A DNA stretch of 64,000 bases from NCBI GenBank assembly GCA_963678575.2, contig CAXXHV010000002.1, forward strand, positions 1,612,001 to 1,676,000, given 5' to 3'. The stretch is from Pleomorphochaeta sp963678575. Lineage in GTDB: Bacteria; Spirochaetota; Spirochaetia; Sphaerochaetales; Sphaerochaetaceae. Positions 56,578-64,000 of the stretch are shown piece by piece. Numbering within the stretch: the first letter of the stretch is position 1; the number at the start of each line of letters is the position of its first letter. The translations under genes and the position numbers were made by a program. Below the pieces are notes generated by a model. It had not been told where the DNA came from. It searched no databases and worked only from the letters and a program-made list of their open reading frames with translations.

Positions 56578-56978
56578 TGGTAGAAATAGTAGAAGTAATT
56601 AAAATGAACAATGATAACAGTGTTGAAGTAGCATGCCCAGCTACAGTTTGTAAAGGCTGCAGTGGTTCAATGTTTTGTAACATAAAAGGAAAAACTTTCA
56701 GTGCTAAATTTGACAAAGATTTTGAAAAAATTAATATTGGAGATAAATTAAAAATATATTTACCCCCAGCAAGAACTATATCAACATCTTTTATTACCCT
56801 TATGATTCCTTTATTAATGTTCCCAATCTTTTTTTTGCTATTCCCTTCTTCAAAAGAAGCTTATAAATTCTTAGCAGGAATAAGTGGTGTAATAATTGGT
56901 TTTATAGGAGTTGGAATATATTTTTATTTTTCTAAAAGCAAATATTATCCAAAAGTAATAGAGAAAATAACAGATTAA
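56577..56978 (+). CDS. RseC/MucC-like membrane protein
   Basis: 133 aa. A cysteine-rich N-terminal domain (ACPATVCKGCSGSMFC) is followed by a small beta domain with GDKLKIYLPP and two transmembrane helices (SFITLMIPLLMFPIFFLLF and AGISGVIIGFIGVGIYFYF). This is the layout of RseC, which modulates SoxR reduction and sigma-E in other bacteria. The role here is unknown. It is translationally linked to the YmdB-like gene. Confidence 0.75.
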   Translation: MVEIVEVIKMNNDNSVEVACPATVCKGCSGSMFCNIKGKTFSAKFDKDFEKINIGDKLKIYLPPARTISTSFITLMIPLLMFPIFFLLFPSSKEAYKFLAGISGVIIGFIGVGIYFYFSKSKYYPKVIEKITD

Positions 56979-57014
56979 ACACTAAAAAAGTTATATTAGA
57001 ACAGGAGGAGTTAA

Positions 57015-57542
57015 ATGAAAAGCAAAGTTATTATTTTTATAATAATTATTATTTTATTTAACTCTTGTTCTTTTATTAACAATAGTGATACCAAAGACGA
57101 CATTATTGAACATCCTGATGTTATTCTGAATTCTGCAACTTATAAAATTAATAGAAATCAAAATGATTATATCATTCTAAGTTCTTCCAACATAGAAATA
57201 TATAATAAAAAAAACACAACCATAGCAAAAGATGCTATATTTAAATTTGTTAATGAAAATGGAGAAAATGAAGTTGAAGGTAAATGTGATGAAATGTCCA
57301 TTAATACAGATAATGATAATGTTATATTTTCAGGGAATGTAACATTTTCTATTTTAGATCCGGAATTTAATATATACTGTGAAAAACTAAGTTGGGATAA
57401 TAAAAATCAATTATTAACAACACAAGACCAAGATGTAACTGTTGAAAGTGAAATTGGAAAATTTGAAGGATCAGGCTTATCTGCTAAAATAAATATAAGA
57501 TACTTCGAATTTAACCAAATTAAAAAAGGAGAATTATATTGA
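57015..57542 (+). CDS. lptC: LptC-like lipopolysaccharide transport protein, lipoprotein form
   Basis: 175 aa. The lipoprotein signal IILFNSC gives Cys18 as the lipidation site; canonical LptC has an uncleaved membrane anchor instead. The rest is a beta-jellyroll with NVTFSILDPEFNIYCEKLSW and DQDVTVES. GGAGG lies 5 nt before the ATG. Position before an OstA-domain protein and an LptB-type ATPase supports the LptC call. Spirochaetes with these genes export lipopolysaccharide or a related glycolipid. Confidence 0.75.
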   Translation: MKSKVIIFIIIIILFNSCSFINNSDTKDDIIEHPDVILNSATYKINRNQNDYIILSSSNIEIYNKKNTTIAKDAIFKFVNENGENEVEGKCDEMSINTDNDNVIFSGNVTFSILDPEFNIYCEKLSWDNKNQLLTTQDQDVTVESEIGKFEGSGLSAKINIRYFEFNQIKKGELY

Positions 57543-58168
57543 ATAAAAGACTCTGCCTAATAATTATTATTATCATTATTACACCTTTTTCTCTTTTTTC
57601 TTCTCCAATTAGTTTTTCTGGTGGGTACACTACCCTTTCAATGAAAGAAGGTAATCAACATATTACCTTAAATAATAATGCAAAAGTTGAATTAGAAACA
57701 CTTGAAATAAAAGCAGATAAAATTGAATTAAGTGGTGAAAATTATAATAACATCGAATGTAATGGAAATATTAGTTTTATTGATAAGGAAAATCAAATAA
57801 ATATTAGATGCTCTACTTTAAAATACAATCAAGAACAAGAAACTTTAATAATTGATAGTTGGGTCGAAATAAATGATTTAAAAAATAGCATTTATGCAAC
57901 AGCAGGTTATTTAGAATATGATTTAAAAAACTCAATAATTGATTTATTGGTTGAAGTAAAACTATTGCACGCTAGTGAAGAAGATGTAATGAAATGTAAT
58001 TGTGATATATTAAGATTTAATTTAAAAGATAATAACTTTTCAATGCTTGGGAATTCTCAAGTAAATTGGAAAGGAGATTCCTATAAAGCTCAAGCCATCT
58101 CTATCAATTTAAACAATAATGATATTTCAATGGATGGTTCAATTGAAGCAAATATTAATACAAATTAG
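57539..58168 (+). CDS. lptA: LptA-like periplasmic OstA-domain protein
   Basis: 209 aa with a signal peptide (LCLIIIIIIITPFSLFSS) and OstA-type beta strands: LEIKADKIELSGENYNNIEC, RCSTLKYNQEQETLIIDSW and ILRFNLKDNNFSMLGN. The start is TTG, overlapping the lptC stop (TTGA), with GGAGAA upstream. LptA bridges inner and outer membrane in lipopolysaccharide transport. A terminator follows. Confidence 0.8.
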   Translation: MNKRLCLIIIIIIITPFSLFSSPISFSGGYTTLSMKEGNQHITLNNNAKVELETLEIKADKIELSGENYNNIECNGNISFIDKENQINIRCSTLKYNQEQETLIIDSWVEINDLKNSIYATAGYLEYDLKNSIIDLLVEVKLLHASEEDVMKCNCDILRFNLKDNNFSMLGNSQVNWKGDSYKAQAISINLNNNDISMDGSIEANINTN

Positions 58169-58181
58169 ATTCTTAACACAT

Positions 58182-58212
58182 AAAAACTACATTTTAGAAC
58201 ATAGTAGTTTTT
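58182..58212 (+). terminator. hairpin terminator after lptA
   Basis: A perfect 9-bp stem, AAAAACTAC with GTAGTTTTT, around a 13-nt loop, 14 bp after the lptA stop. It may attenuate rather than end the transcript, since lptB follows on the same strand. Confidence 0.6.
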
Positions 58213-58253
58213 AAAATTGCATGCTATAATAATTAAAAAATTACAAAAAATCT

Positions 58254-58291
58254 GGAGGATACCAATTTTTATTTAATTGGTAGGGCTTTTA
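58254..58291 (+). promoter_or_regulatory. ribosome site separated from lptB start by a hairpin
   Basis: GGAGG (58254-58258) is followed by the 8-bp hairpin TACCAATT-tttattt-AATTGGTA (58260-58282) and then GGGCTTTT before the ATG. Linear spacing is 32 nt, far too long; folded, it is about 9 nt. The lexA leader has the same layout. Confidence 0.5.
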
Positions 58292-59025
58292 TGAAACATA
58301 TCCTTTTAATTGAGGACCTTGAGAAGTACTATGGAAAAAAACAAGTTGTAAAAAATATATCTTTTTCTATGGAAAGTGGCCAAGTAATTGGACTCTTAGG
58401 TCCAAATGGTGCAGGTAAAACAACTACTTTCTATATGATAGTTGGTTTCATTAAAGCAAATAGTGGAAAAATTATTTTAGATGATAAAGACATTACATCT
58501 CTGCAAATGCATAAAAGAGCAAAAGCGGGATTGTCATATTTACCACAAGAACCTTCGATTTTCAGAAAATTAACTATAGAAAATAATATAAAATTAGTAA
58601 TTCAAAATAGAGAAGATTTAAATGAAAAAGAACAAGACGATTTACTAGAAAAATTAATTGATGAATTTGGATTAAATCATATAAGAAAACAATACGGATA
58701 TACTTTATCAGGAGGAGAAAGAAGAAGAACTGAAATAGCTAGAGCTCTTGTAACTAGCCCGCACTTCTTACTCCTTGATGAGCCATTTGCTGGTATTGAT
58801 CCAAAAGCTGTTCATGATATAAAAATTATTATAAAAGAATTAAGTAAAAAAGGAATTGGAATATTGTTAACTGACCATAATGTTAGAGAAACCCTTTCAA
58901 TTACAGATTGTTCACATATTATAAATAATGGCTCTTTATTAATTAGTGGAGATAGAAAAACTCTATTAAAAGATGAAGATGCAAAAGAAATCTATTTTGG
59001 ATCTACTTTTGAGGAGGATCTGTAA
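58291..59025 (+). CDS. lptB: LptB-type lipopolysaccharide export ATPase
   Basis: A 244-aa stand-alone ABC ATPase. Walker A GPNGAGKTT, signature LSGGERRRTEIARAL and Walker B FLLLDEPFAGIDPKAV are all present. YLPQEPSIFRKLT and LLTDHNVRETLSI are typical of LptB. It powers lipopolysaccharide extraction with LptF/LptG, which are not in the window. The stop TAATG overlaps the rpoN start. Confidence 0.92.
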   Translation: MKHILLIEDLEKYYGKKQVVKNISFSMESGQVIGLLGPNGAGKTTTFYMIVGFIKANSGKIILDDKDITSLQMHKRAKAGLSYLPQEPSIFRKLTIENNIKLVIQNREDLNEKEQDDLLEKLIDEFGLNHIRKQYGYTLSGGERRRTEIARALVTSPHFLLLDEPFAGIDPKAVHDIKIIIKELSKKGIGILLTDHNVRETLSITDCSHIINNGSLLISGDRKTLLKDEDAKEIYFGSTFEEDL

Positions 59026-60436
59026 TGGGACTATCTCTCGAATTAGGTACAAAACAAACTTTATCCCTATCCCCACTCATGCTTCAAAGACTTGAAACTC
59101 TTGCTATTCCATTAGTTGAACTTCAAGCTAAATTCAAGAAGCTATTGAAACTAATCCAGCACTAGAGATTCCTAATGCTGTTGAACCATCTTTGGATAAC
59201 TTAACCAGTAATATCTCAACTCCAACTGCAAATGAAGATTTTTCAGATTCTTCAGCATATGGCTCAGATTACAGTGGTATTTATGATAGTGAAGCAAGCA
59301 ATAGAAAACAACAATTTATAGAAAATACACTTACTAGTTCGAAAACCTTAATGCAACATTTACTTGAAACCCTTCATCTTGATTCTTTAAGTGAAAAAGA
59401 AAGAGAAATGGGTGAATTACTTATATCTAATTTAGATACTACCGGTTTTAATAATGAAGACCCCATTTCATTAATAAAAGGTGATATTAATAATGAAATT
59501 TTAAATAAATTAGATTTAGAAGAAAGAGAAGCTTTATTATTAAAGATGAAAGATAAAATTCAAAACTATGACCCAATCGGTTGTTGTTGTAATGATTTTA
59601 GAGAATCTCTTTTTATTCAAGCTCAAATTAGAGGGTTAGATGAAGATTTATTTACACCTTTTCAAAAATTATTAAATAATGAATTGCAAAATATAAGAAG
59701 TCATAAAATAAAGAAAGTTCTCTCTGATTTAAAGATTGATGAAGAAACTTATGAATTTATGATTTCTTTTTTACAAACCTTAAATCCTTTTCCTGGCTCT
59801 CAATTTGACAGTGGATTAAGAGAATATGTAGTACCTGATTTATCAATACATATTATAAATGGGAAAATTGAATTGGAAACAAGCGCAAAAAACTTACCTA
59901 ACCTTACAATAAGTGATGATTTTATAAGTTTATCAAAAGAAATTGATGATGCAGAAACTAAAAAATACATAAGAGAACAAACCGCTGTAGCAAAAGAATT
60001 AATAAATCAAATTGACATGAGAAATAAGAATTTATTTAAACTTGGAATGATTCTTATTGAAAAGCAAAGTGAATTCTTTTTTAAAGGTCCCCTATATTTA
60101 AAACCTTTAACACAAAAAGATGTTGCTCTTGAGATGAATGTTCATGAAACAACTATATCTCGTTTAGCTTCTTCAAAATGGCTTGATTGTGATTGGGGTT
60201 TAATACCAATTAAAAATCTATTTAGTAATGCCGTAGGTAATGATCAAACAAATTCCAAGGCATCAATAAAAGAAAGAATTAAACAAATAATCAACGAAAA
60301 TGAAGGTCCTAAAGCATTAAGCGATCAAAAAATTGCAGACAAACTTAATGAAGAAGGTATTGAGATAGCAAGAAGAACTGTAAGTAAATATCGAAAAGAA
60401 TTAAACATTGACTCAACATTTTTAAGAGGTAATTAA
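59025..60436 (+). pseudogene. rpoN: RNA polymerase sigma-54 factor with a one-base frameshift
   Basis: The ATG at 59025 follows GGAGG. It encodes MGLSLELGTKQTLSLSPLML, then QRLETLAIPLVELQAK, the sigma-54 activator-interacting region I. At 59130-59133 GCTAAATTCAAG lacks one A compared with the expected GCTAAAATTCAAG. The frame is lost, and the rest (IQEAIETNPALEIPNAVEP, then the core-binding domain, the HTH TQKDVALEMNVHETTISRL and the RpoN box ARRTVSKYRKEL) continues in another frame to 60436. Either a real mutation or a sequencing error in an A run. Everything else is intact. Confidence 0.85.
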
Positions 60437-60438
60437 AA

Positions 60439-60470
60439 AAATAACTGGGAGGTTGCCCTTCCAGTTATTT
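60439..60470. terminator. bidirectional terminator between rpoN and hpf
   Basis: A 10-bp perfect stem, AAATAACTGG with CCAGTTATTT, with A and T runs on both sides, between two convergent genes. Confidence 0.8.
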
Positions 60471-60487
60471 CAATTTTATTTATGAAT

Positions 60488-60844
60488 TTAAATTTTATCA
60501 GAATCAATATCTAAATCAATATCTGGTTGAATTTCTAATCTTTCTTTCTTATGGTTTTTAACCTTTCCTTTTTCTCTTCTTGCAGCAGTTGAAATTTTGT
60601 CAACAATTAGCTCTATTCCTTCATACAGTTCATAGCAATCTAAACCAATTGTTTTTCTAGTACCCCAATTAAAGTGCATGTGAGCATCTACATGGAAGCC
60701 TTGACCAACCTTTTCTCTAAGCATCACAATTTCTAAATCTTGAATTGAAGAATCAGCAAAATTAATTTTTTCTAATTTTTTATTCAAAAATTCCTTTGTT
60801 TCATCGCTTGGATTATAATGTACACCTTTAACTGTTATATTCAT
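60488..60844 (-). CDS. hpf: ribosome hibernation promoting factor, short HPF/RaiA family
   Basis: 118 aa of the S30AE family: MNITVKGVHYNPSDETKEFL, EKINFADSSIQDLEIVMLRE, and DCYELYEGIELIVDKIS. These proteins bind the small ribosomal subunit and inactivate or dimerise ribosomes in stasis. The acidic C-terminal tail (QPDIDLDIDSDK) is short, and the extra domain of long HPF is absent. It lies beside rpoN, as in many Proteobacteria, but on the opposite strand. Confidence 0.85.
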   Translation of the reverse strand: MNITVKGVHYNPSDETKEFLNKKLEKINFADSSIQDLEIVMLREKVGQGFHVDAHMHFNWGTRKTIGLDCYELYEGIELIVDKISTAARREKGKVKNHKKERLEIQPDIDLDIDSDKI

Positions 60845-61369
60845 TTATTACTTGCCTTCTAATTTTAATTAAAAAGCATCCTCCTATCATTAAAATTAAA
60901 AAAGTCCAACGGACCTGCTGCTTGATAATAATTTAAAAATTATTATTTTGAAAAAATTACTTAGCTATGTTACCCTCTCTTTGTCACAATTTAATATGTT
61001 AAATTAATAGTTTTTTACCATTAATTATCTTTTATCTACTTATAAGTTACTCCTGAAAGCATTAAAAGTCAAATCAAAATATTCAAATAAAAGTTATTGT
61101 ACTAATAAATTTATTTTATTTTTTGCTTAAATTTTGTATAATTAAATTAAAATATTATAAACTATTTATCATGTAATTTCTTATCATATATAAATTACTT
61201 AACAATTTTAAAGTGTCAAAATATTATTAAATAAATTAACTTTATATAGTTAATTAAATACACATTTTTTTTATTAGGTTATTTAATTATGTGTCAACAT
61301 TTGTTAATGTTCTTCTTTATAAAATTTTGATTCTATGTTATTCTAAATAAAATTATGGAGGAATCAATA
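60845..61369. other. intergenic region upstream of hpf and hprK
   Basis: About 500 bp with both divergent promoters. Visible elements are a small hairpin GTCC-AAC-GGAC (60903), an A/T hairpin at about 60925-60950, and a perfect inverted repeat AACATT-TGTT-AATGTT (61296-61311) about 60 bp before hprK, a possible operator. No gene is seen. Confidence 0.45.
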
Positions 61370-62356
61370 ATGACAAGTTGTACAATACTTGAGCTATTAG
61401 ATATAGATTTAAAAGAACATAATAAACTCCAACTCTCTTGTATAGCAGGAAGAAGTGGTTTATCAAATAAAATTACTAGTAGTAAAATTAGTAGACCTGG
61501 ATTACCTCTATCTGGATTTTTTGAATCTTTTGCAGCAAATGCTGTACAAATTTTTGGACATGGAGAACAAAGCTATTTAGATATGCTTGAAGAAAACAAT
61601 GATTATAGTAACATTGAAAGATTATTTTCTTACGGTGTTCCTTGTTGTATTTTCACTCACAATTATACTCCTAGTGAAAGATTTGTTGAAATAGCTGAAG
61701 AAGCAGGAACGCCTCTTTTAAAAACTACTTTAATCTCTTCTGATTTTTCTAGACATATATATCAACTTCTTGATGAACTATTTGCACCAACACAAACAAT
61801 TCATGGAGTATTTGTTGAAGTTTATGGTATTGGTGTTTTAATTACTGGAGATAGTGGCGTTGGAAAAAGTGAAACTGCTTTAGAATTAATTGAAAGAGGT
61901 CATAGATTAATTAGTGATGATACTGTTAAATTAAGAAACATAAGTAGTTCTTTTCTTGTAGGATCAGGAGAAAGCCCTATGCTTGCTCACCACATGGAAA
62001 TTAGAGGAATAGGGATTATTAATCTAGCTAACATTTTTGGTGTTGGAGCTATTAGAGATAGAAAGCAAATCCAATTATTAGTTCATCTTGAAGAATGGGA
62101 TTCAAGCAAGAACTATGATAGAGTTGGTGAAGAAAATATGAAGGCATCTTTCTTAGGAATTGATATTCCTAAACTTGTAATACCTGTAAAACCAGGGAGA
62201 AATATTCCTATCATAATTGAGACTGCTGCAAGGAACGAAAGATTAAAACAGTTAGGTTACCATTCTGCAAAAGAATTTGACCAAAGTGTTCTTAAGTGGT
62301 TTGAAACAGAATCAGCAAAGAAAATGTATTATATTAATGAGGAGAATACCAACTAG
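61370..62356 (+). CDS. hprK: HPr kinase/phosphorylase
   Basis: 328 aa. I start at ATG 61370 behind GGAGG (61357-61361); the longer frame begins inside that site. The N-terminal domain is followed by the P-loop GVLITGDSGVGKSETALELI and the signature MEIRGIGIIN. The enzyme phosphorylates and dephosphorylates Ser46 of HPr in response to metabolites. ptsH follows immediately (TAG then ATG). Spirochaetes often keep hprK and ptsH without a full sugar PTS, which suggests a regulatory role. Confidence 0.93.
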   Translation: MTSCTILELLDIDLKEHNKLQLSCIAGRSGLSNKITSSKISRPGLPLSGFFESFAANAVQIFGHGEQSYLDMLEENNDYSNIERLFSYGVPCCIFTHNYTPSERFVEIAEEAGTPLLKTTLISSDFSRHIYQLLDELFAPTQTIHGVFVEVYGIGVLITGDSGVGKSETALELIERGHRLISDDTVKLRNISSSFLVGSGESPMLAHHMEIRGIGIINLANIFGVGAIRDRKQIQLLVHLEEWDSSKNYDRVGEENMKASFLGIDIPKLVIPVKPGRNIPIIIETAARNERLKQLGYHSAKEFDQSVLKWFETESAKKMYYINEENTN

Positions 62357-62620
62357 ATGGTTAGTAAAATTTTAGTTGTAAAAAATAGAGCTGGCATTCA
62401 TGCTCGCCCAGCTGCGATGATAGTTAAAGTTGCTAATAAATTTAAAAGTGAACTTTATATGGAAAAAGATGATATCAAAATTAATGGCAAATCAATAATG
62501 GGTGTTATTACTCTAGGAGCTGGATTTAAAAGTGAAATAAAGATTTCTTGTGAAGGAGAAGATGAAGTTGCTATGGTTGATGCTATAGAACAGCTTTTTG
62601 AAAATAGATTTGAACAATAA
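62357..62620 (+). CDS. ptsH: phosphocarrier protein HPr
   Basis: 87 aa. The active-site His15 lies in AGIHARPAAM and the regulatory Ser46 in NGKSIMGVITL; both are present, so it can be a target of PTS enzyme I and of the kinase encoded just upstream. GAGGAG precedes the ATG, inside the end of hprK. Confidence 0.93.
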   Translation: MVSKILVVKNRAGIHARPAAMIVKVANKFKSELYMEKDDIKINGKSIMGVITLGAGFKSEIKISCEGEDEVAMVDAIEQLFENRFEQ

Positions 62621-62670
62621 ATTATGATTTGTTTTTTATTTTGACCAAGTATTTATACTTGAAATTTCTA

Positions 62671-62707
62671 AGGAGGATTGCTCTTATATTTTATATTTGA
62701 GCAAAAA
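62671..62707 (+). promoter_or_regulatory. ribosome site separated from lexA start by a hairpin
   Basis: AGGAGG (62671-62676) is followed by TTGCTC-(15-nt A/T loop)-GAGCAA (62678-62704), then AA and ATG at 62707. Linear spacing is 30 nt; with the hairpin folded it is about 4 nt. The arrangement mirrors the lptB leader. Confidence 0.5.
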
Positions 62708-63333
62708 TGATTATGAAGAAACTAACGGATAGACAGATTCAAGTTGCACAGTACATTAGAGACTATATGAGAGAATACAGATATAGCCCATCAGTTAGAG
62801 ATATTAGCAATTATTTTAAATTCTCAGTAAAAGCTGCTCATGATCATGTCAGGGCCTTAGAAAGTAAAAAAATAATTAAAACAACTCAAGGTATTTCTAG
62901 ATCAATCGAGATTATTGATCCAAGATTTGTTCCTTTTCAAGACATGTTAGAAATTCCAGTTTATAGCACAAATGAATCTGGAAGCTTATCTAAAGTACCA
63001 GATTATAATATTTCGTGTTCAATCTCATTACTTCCTTCTTCTCCTAATGATGAATTTTTTGCAATTTTAGTAACTGATGATTCAATGGATAATGCTGGGA
63101 TTTATTTTGGAGATTTAGCTGTTATTAAAAAATGTCAAACAGCTCAAGATGGCGATATCGTTTTAGCAGATATTCCAGAAATTGGATTAACTTTAAAGTA
63201 TTACCATAGTGGTGAAGATAGAGTTACTCTATTACCTGCTAATAGTTCTTACCATCCAATTTATACAACTCAATTACAAATTGCTGGAACACTTTCATTA
63301 ATTACAAGACAATATAGGAAGCGTGGTGAATAG
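62707..63333 (+). CDS. lexA: LexA-like SOS repressor
   Basis: 208 aa. The N-terminal winged HTH (LTDRQIQVAQYIRDYMREYR, then SPSVRDISNYFKFSVKAAHD) is followed by the S24 peptidase domain, with Ser126 in VTDDSMDNAGIYFGDLAVI and Lys164 in LTLKYYH as the catalytic pair. The usual Ala-Gly cleavage site is replaced by Ser-Gly (S91-G92 in TNESGSL). A second in-frame ATG lies two codons on. It probably represses SOS genes. The stop region contains the GTG start of the next gene. Confidence 0.85.
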   Translation: MIMKKLTDRQIQVAQYIRDYMREYRYSPSVRDISNYFKFSVKAAHDHVRALESKKIIKTTQGISRSIEIIDPRFVPFQDMLEIPVYSTNESGSLSKVPDYNISCSISLLPSSPNDEFFAILVTDDSMDNAGIYFGDLAVIKKCQTAQDGDIVLADIPEIGLTLKYYHSGEDRVTLLPANSSYHPIYTTQLQIAGTLSLITRQYRKRGE

Positions 63334-64000
63334 TAATATAAAATTATTTTTAGGTCCTGAAATAGGAAGTAAAGACGAACTTATTAAAAAAGAATATTCT
63401 AAATTAAAAAAAACATATGGCGATGATGTTGAAATAAAAAAATATTATAGTTTTGAATTTGATGATAATGAAATGTATGTTGAATTAAGCAATCCTAGCC
63501 TATTTTCTTCTCATACATTAATTATTTTATATGCAATTGATCAATTAAATAGCAAACAAGTTGATAATTTATTAACTTATATCAAAAGCCCTAGTGATAG
63601 TTCAACATTAATATTAGAGAGTGAATCATTTTCACTCAAAAGTCCAGCTTCTAATATTTCAAAAATTATTCCTGCTGATAATACCTTAACTTTTTATCCA
63701 TTAAATGAAAATGAATTATCAAATTACGTAAAAAATTTCTTCAGAGATAATAATTTAAATATTACAAATGAGGCAGTTGATTTATTGTTAGAACTAGTAG
63801 ATAACAATACTCTCGAATTAAAAATTATTTGTAATCAATTAGCCTTTTTCTACAATGTTAATAAAAATGAAAATAATATTATAGATGAATTAGCCATACA
63901 GAAATATGTTCATCATAGTAAAAGTGAAAACTCATTTACTCTTTTAGAAATGATATTTAATAATAAATTAAAAGAAGCAATTGAAATTGCACAAATATTA
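63326..64000 (+). CDS. holA: DNA polymerase III delta subunit, N-terminal part (open at right edge)
   Basis: The frame starts at GTG within the end of lexA (GTG 63323 and 63326, AGGAAG upstream) and has no stop before the window ends. It reads IKLFLGPEIGSKDELIKKEY, HTLIILYAIDQLNSKQVDNL and FYPLNENELSNYVKNFFRDN, then LLLELVDNNTLELKIICNQL, the pattern of the HolA clamp-loader subunit (nucleotide-binding-like fold, lid, helical part). About 225 codons are present of about 330 usual. Confidence 0.8.
   Translation, partial: MNSNIKLFLGPEIGSKDELIKKEYSKLKKTYGDDVEIKKYYSFEFDDNEMYVELSNPSLFSSHTLIILYAIDQLNSKQVDNLLTYIKSPSDSSTLILESESFSLKSPASNISKIIPADNTLTFYPLNENELSNYVKNFFRDNNLNITNEAVDLLLELVDNNTLELKIICNQLAFFYNVNKNENNIIDELAIQKYVHHSKSENSFTLLEMIFNNKLKEAIEIAQIL

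Noticed and set aside
59127..59140. Programmed -1 frameshifting in rpoN
   Set aside because: No slippery heptamer or downstream stem is present; a missing A in an A run explains the shift more simply.

Overview
The window looks like a low-GC chromosome segment from a spirochaete (phylum Spirochaetota). This is an inference. It rests on the core gene order on the right side (YmdB-like phosphodiesterase, RseC-like protein, lptC, lptA, lptB, rpoN, then hpf on the other strand, hprK, ptsH, lexA, holA), on a spirochaete-style signal peptide ending FANG in the binding protein at about 7.8 kb, and on the strong A+T bias. No species is claimed.

Layout. Bases 1-7.9 kb hold chromosomal transport genes: the end of one ABC exporter half, its partner half-transporter, and a leftward dipeptide/nickel-type ABC importer operon (binding protein, two permeases, fused double ATPase) that ends with a short TrmO/TsaA-family gene. 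Bases about 7.9-55.56 kb form one long accessory island, bounded on the right by an IS3-type transposase relic lying against the 3' end of a tRNA-Leu(CAG). Bases 55.56-64 kb are core chromosome.

The island is built of defence-like modules separated by decayed mobile DNA. From left to right: a PD-(D/E)XK nuclease (8.7 kb); a GmrSD-type DUF262/DUF1524 protein with remnants of an HTH regulator and a DUF4357 protein (10.2-12.4 kb); a PHP-SMC ATPase, a 91-aa protein and a DUF4365 nuclease-like protein (13.7-17.3 kb); an unrecognised 678-aa protein divergent from a 41-aa peptide and a large beta-CASP metallo-beta-lactamase-fold protein (18-22.8 kb); broken ImmA/IrrE, HsdS and VapE fragments; small membrane and zinc-ribbon genes (24-28.8 kb); a HEPN protein and a broken DUF262 gene (29-30.8 kb); prophage replication remnants (VapE, DNA polymerase I, DUF6900, DUF4406-like; 33.1-37.3 kb) beside a hairpin-rich, origin-like segment; a five-gene type I restriction operon carrying two extra genes (37.4-46.7 kb); an ABC-three-component operon (47.1-50.0 kb); and a 1131-aa TPR/DUF2971 protein with about 22 near-identical repeats (51.2-54.5 kb).

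How the genes work together. The clearest candidate for an undescribed combination is the type I operon hsdM - zinc ribbon/deoxyribosyltransferase-like protein - hsdS - hsdR - four-helix membrane protein. All its junctions are tight or overlapping, so the two non-Hsd genes are probably co-expressed with the restriction complex and may act as a second, suicidal layer. Its hsdS carries three perfect 12-bp repeats encoding the TAEL-type spacer known from EcoR124, so its specificity may switch by repeat slippage.

The island also shows heavy decay: at least nine broken genes, several families of interspersed repeats, and a duplicated vapE 5' end fused to a polymerase remnant. In the core, three things stand out: rpoN carries a one-base frameshift, the YmdB-like protein has lost several metal-binding residues, and lptB and lexA share a layout in which a hairpin sits between a strong ribosome binding site and the start codon.
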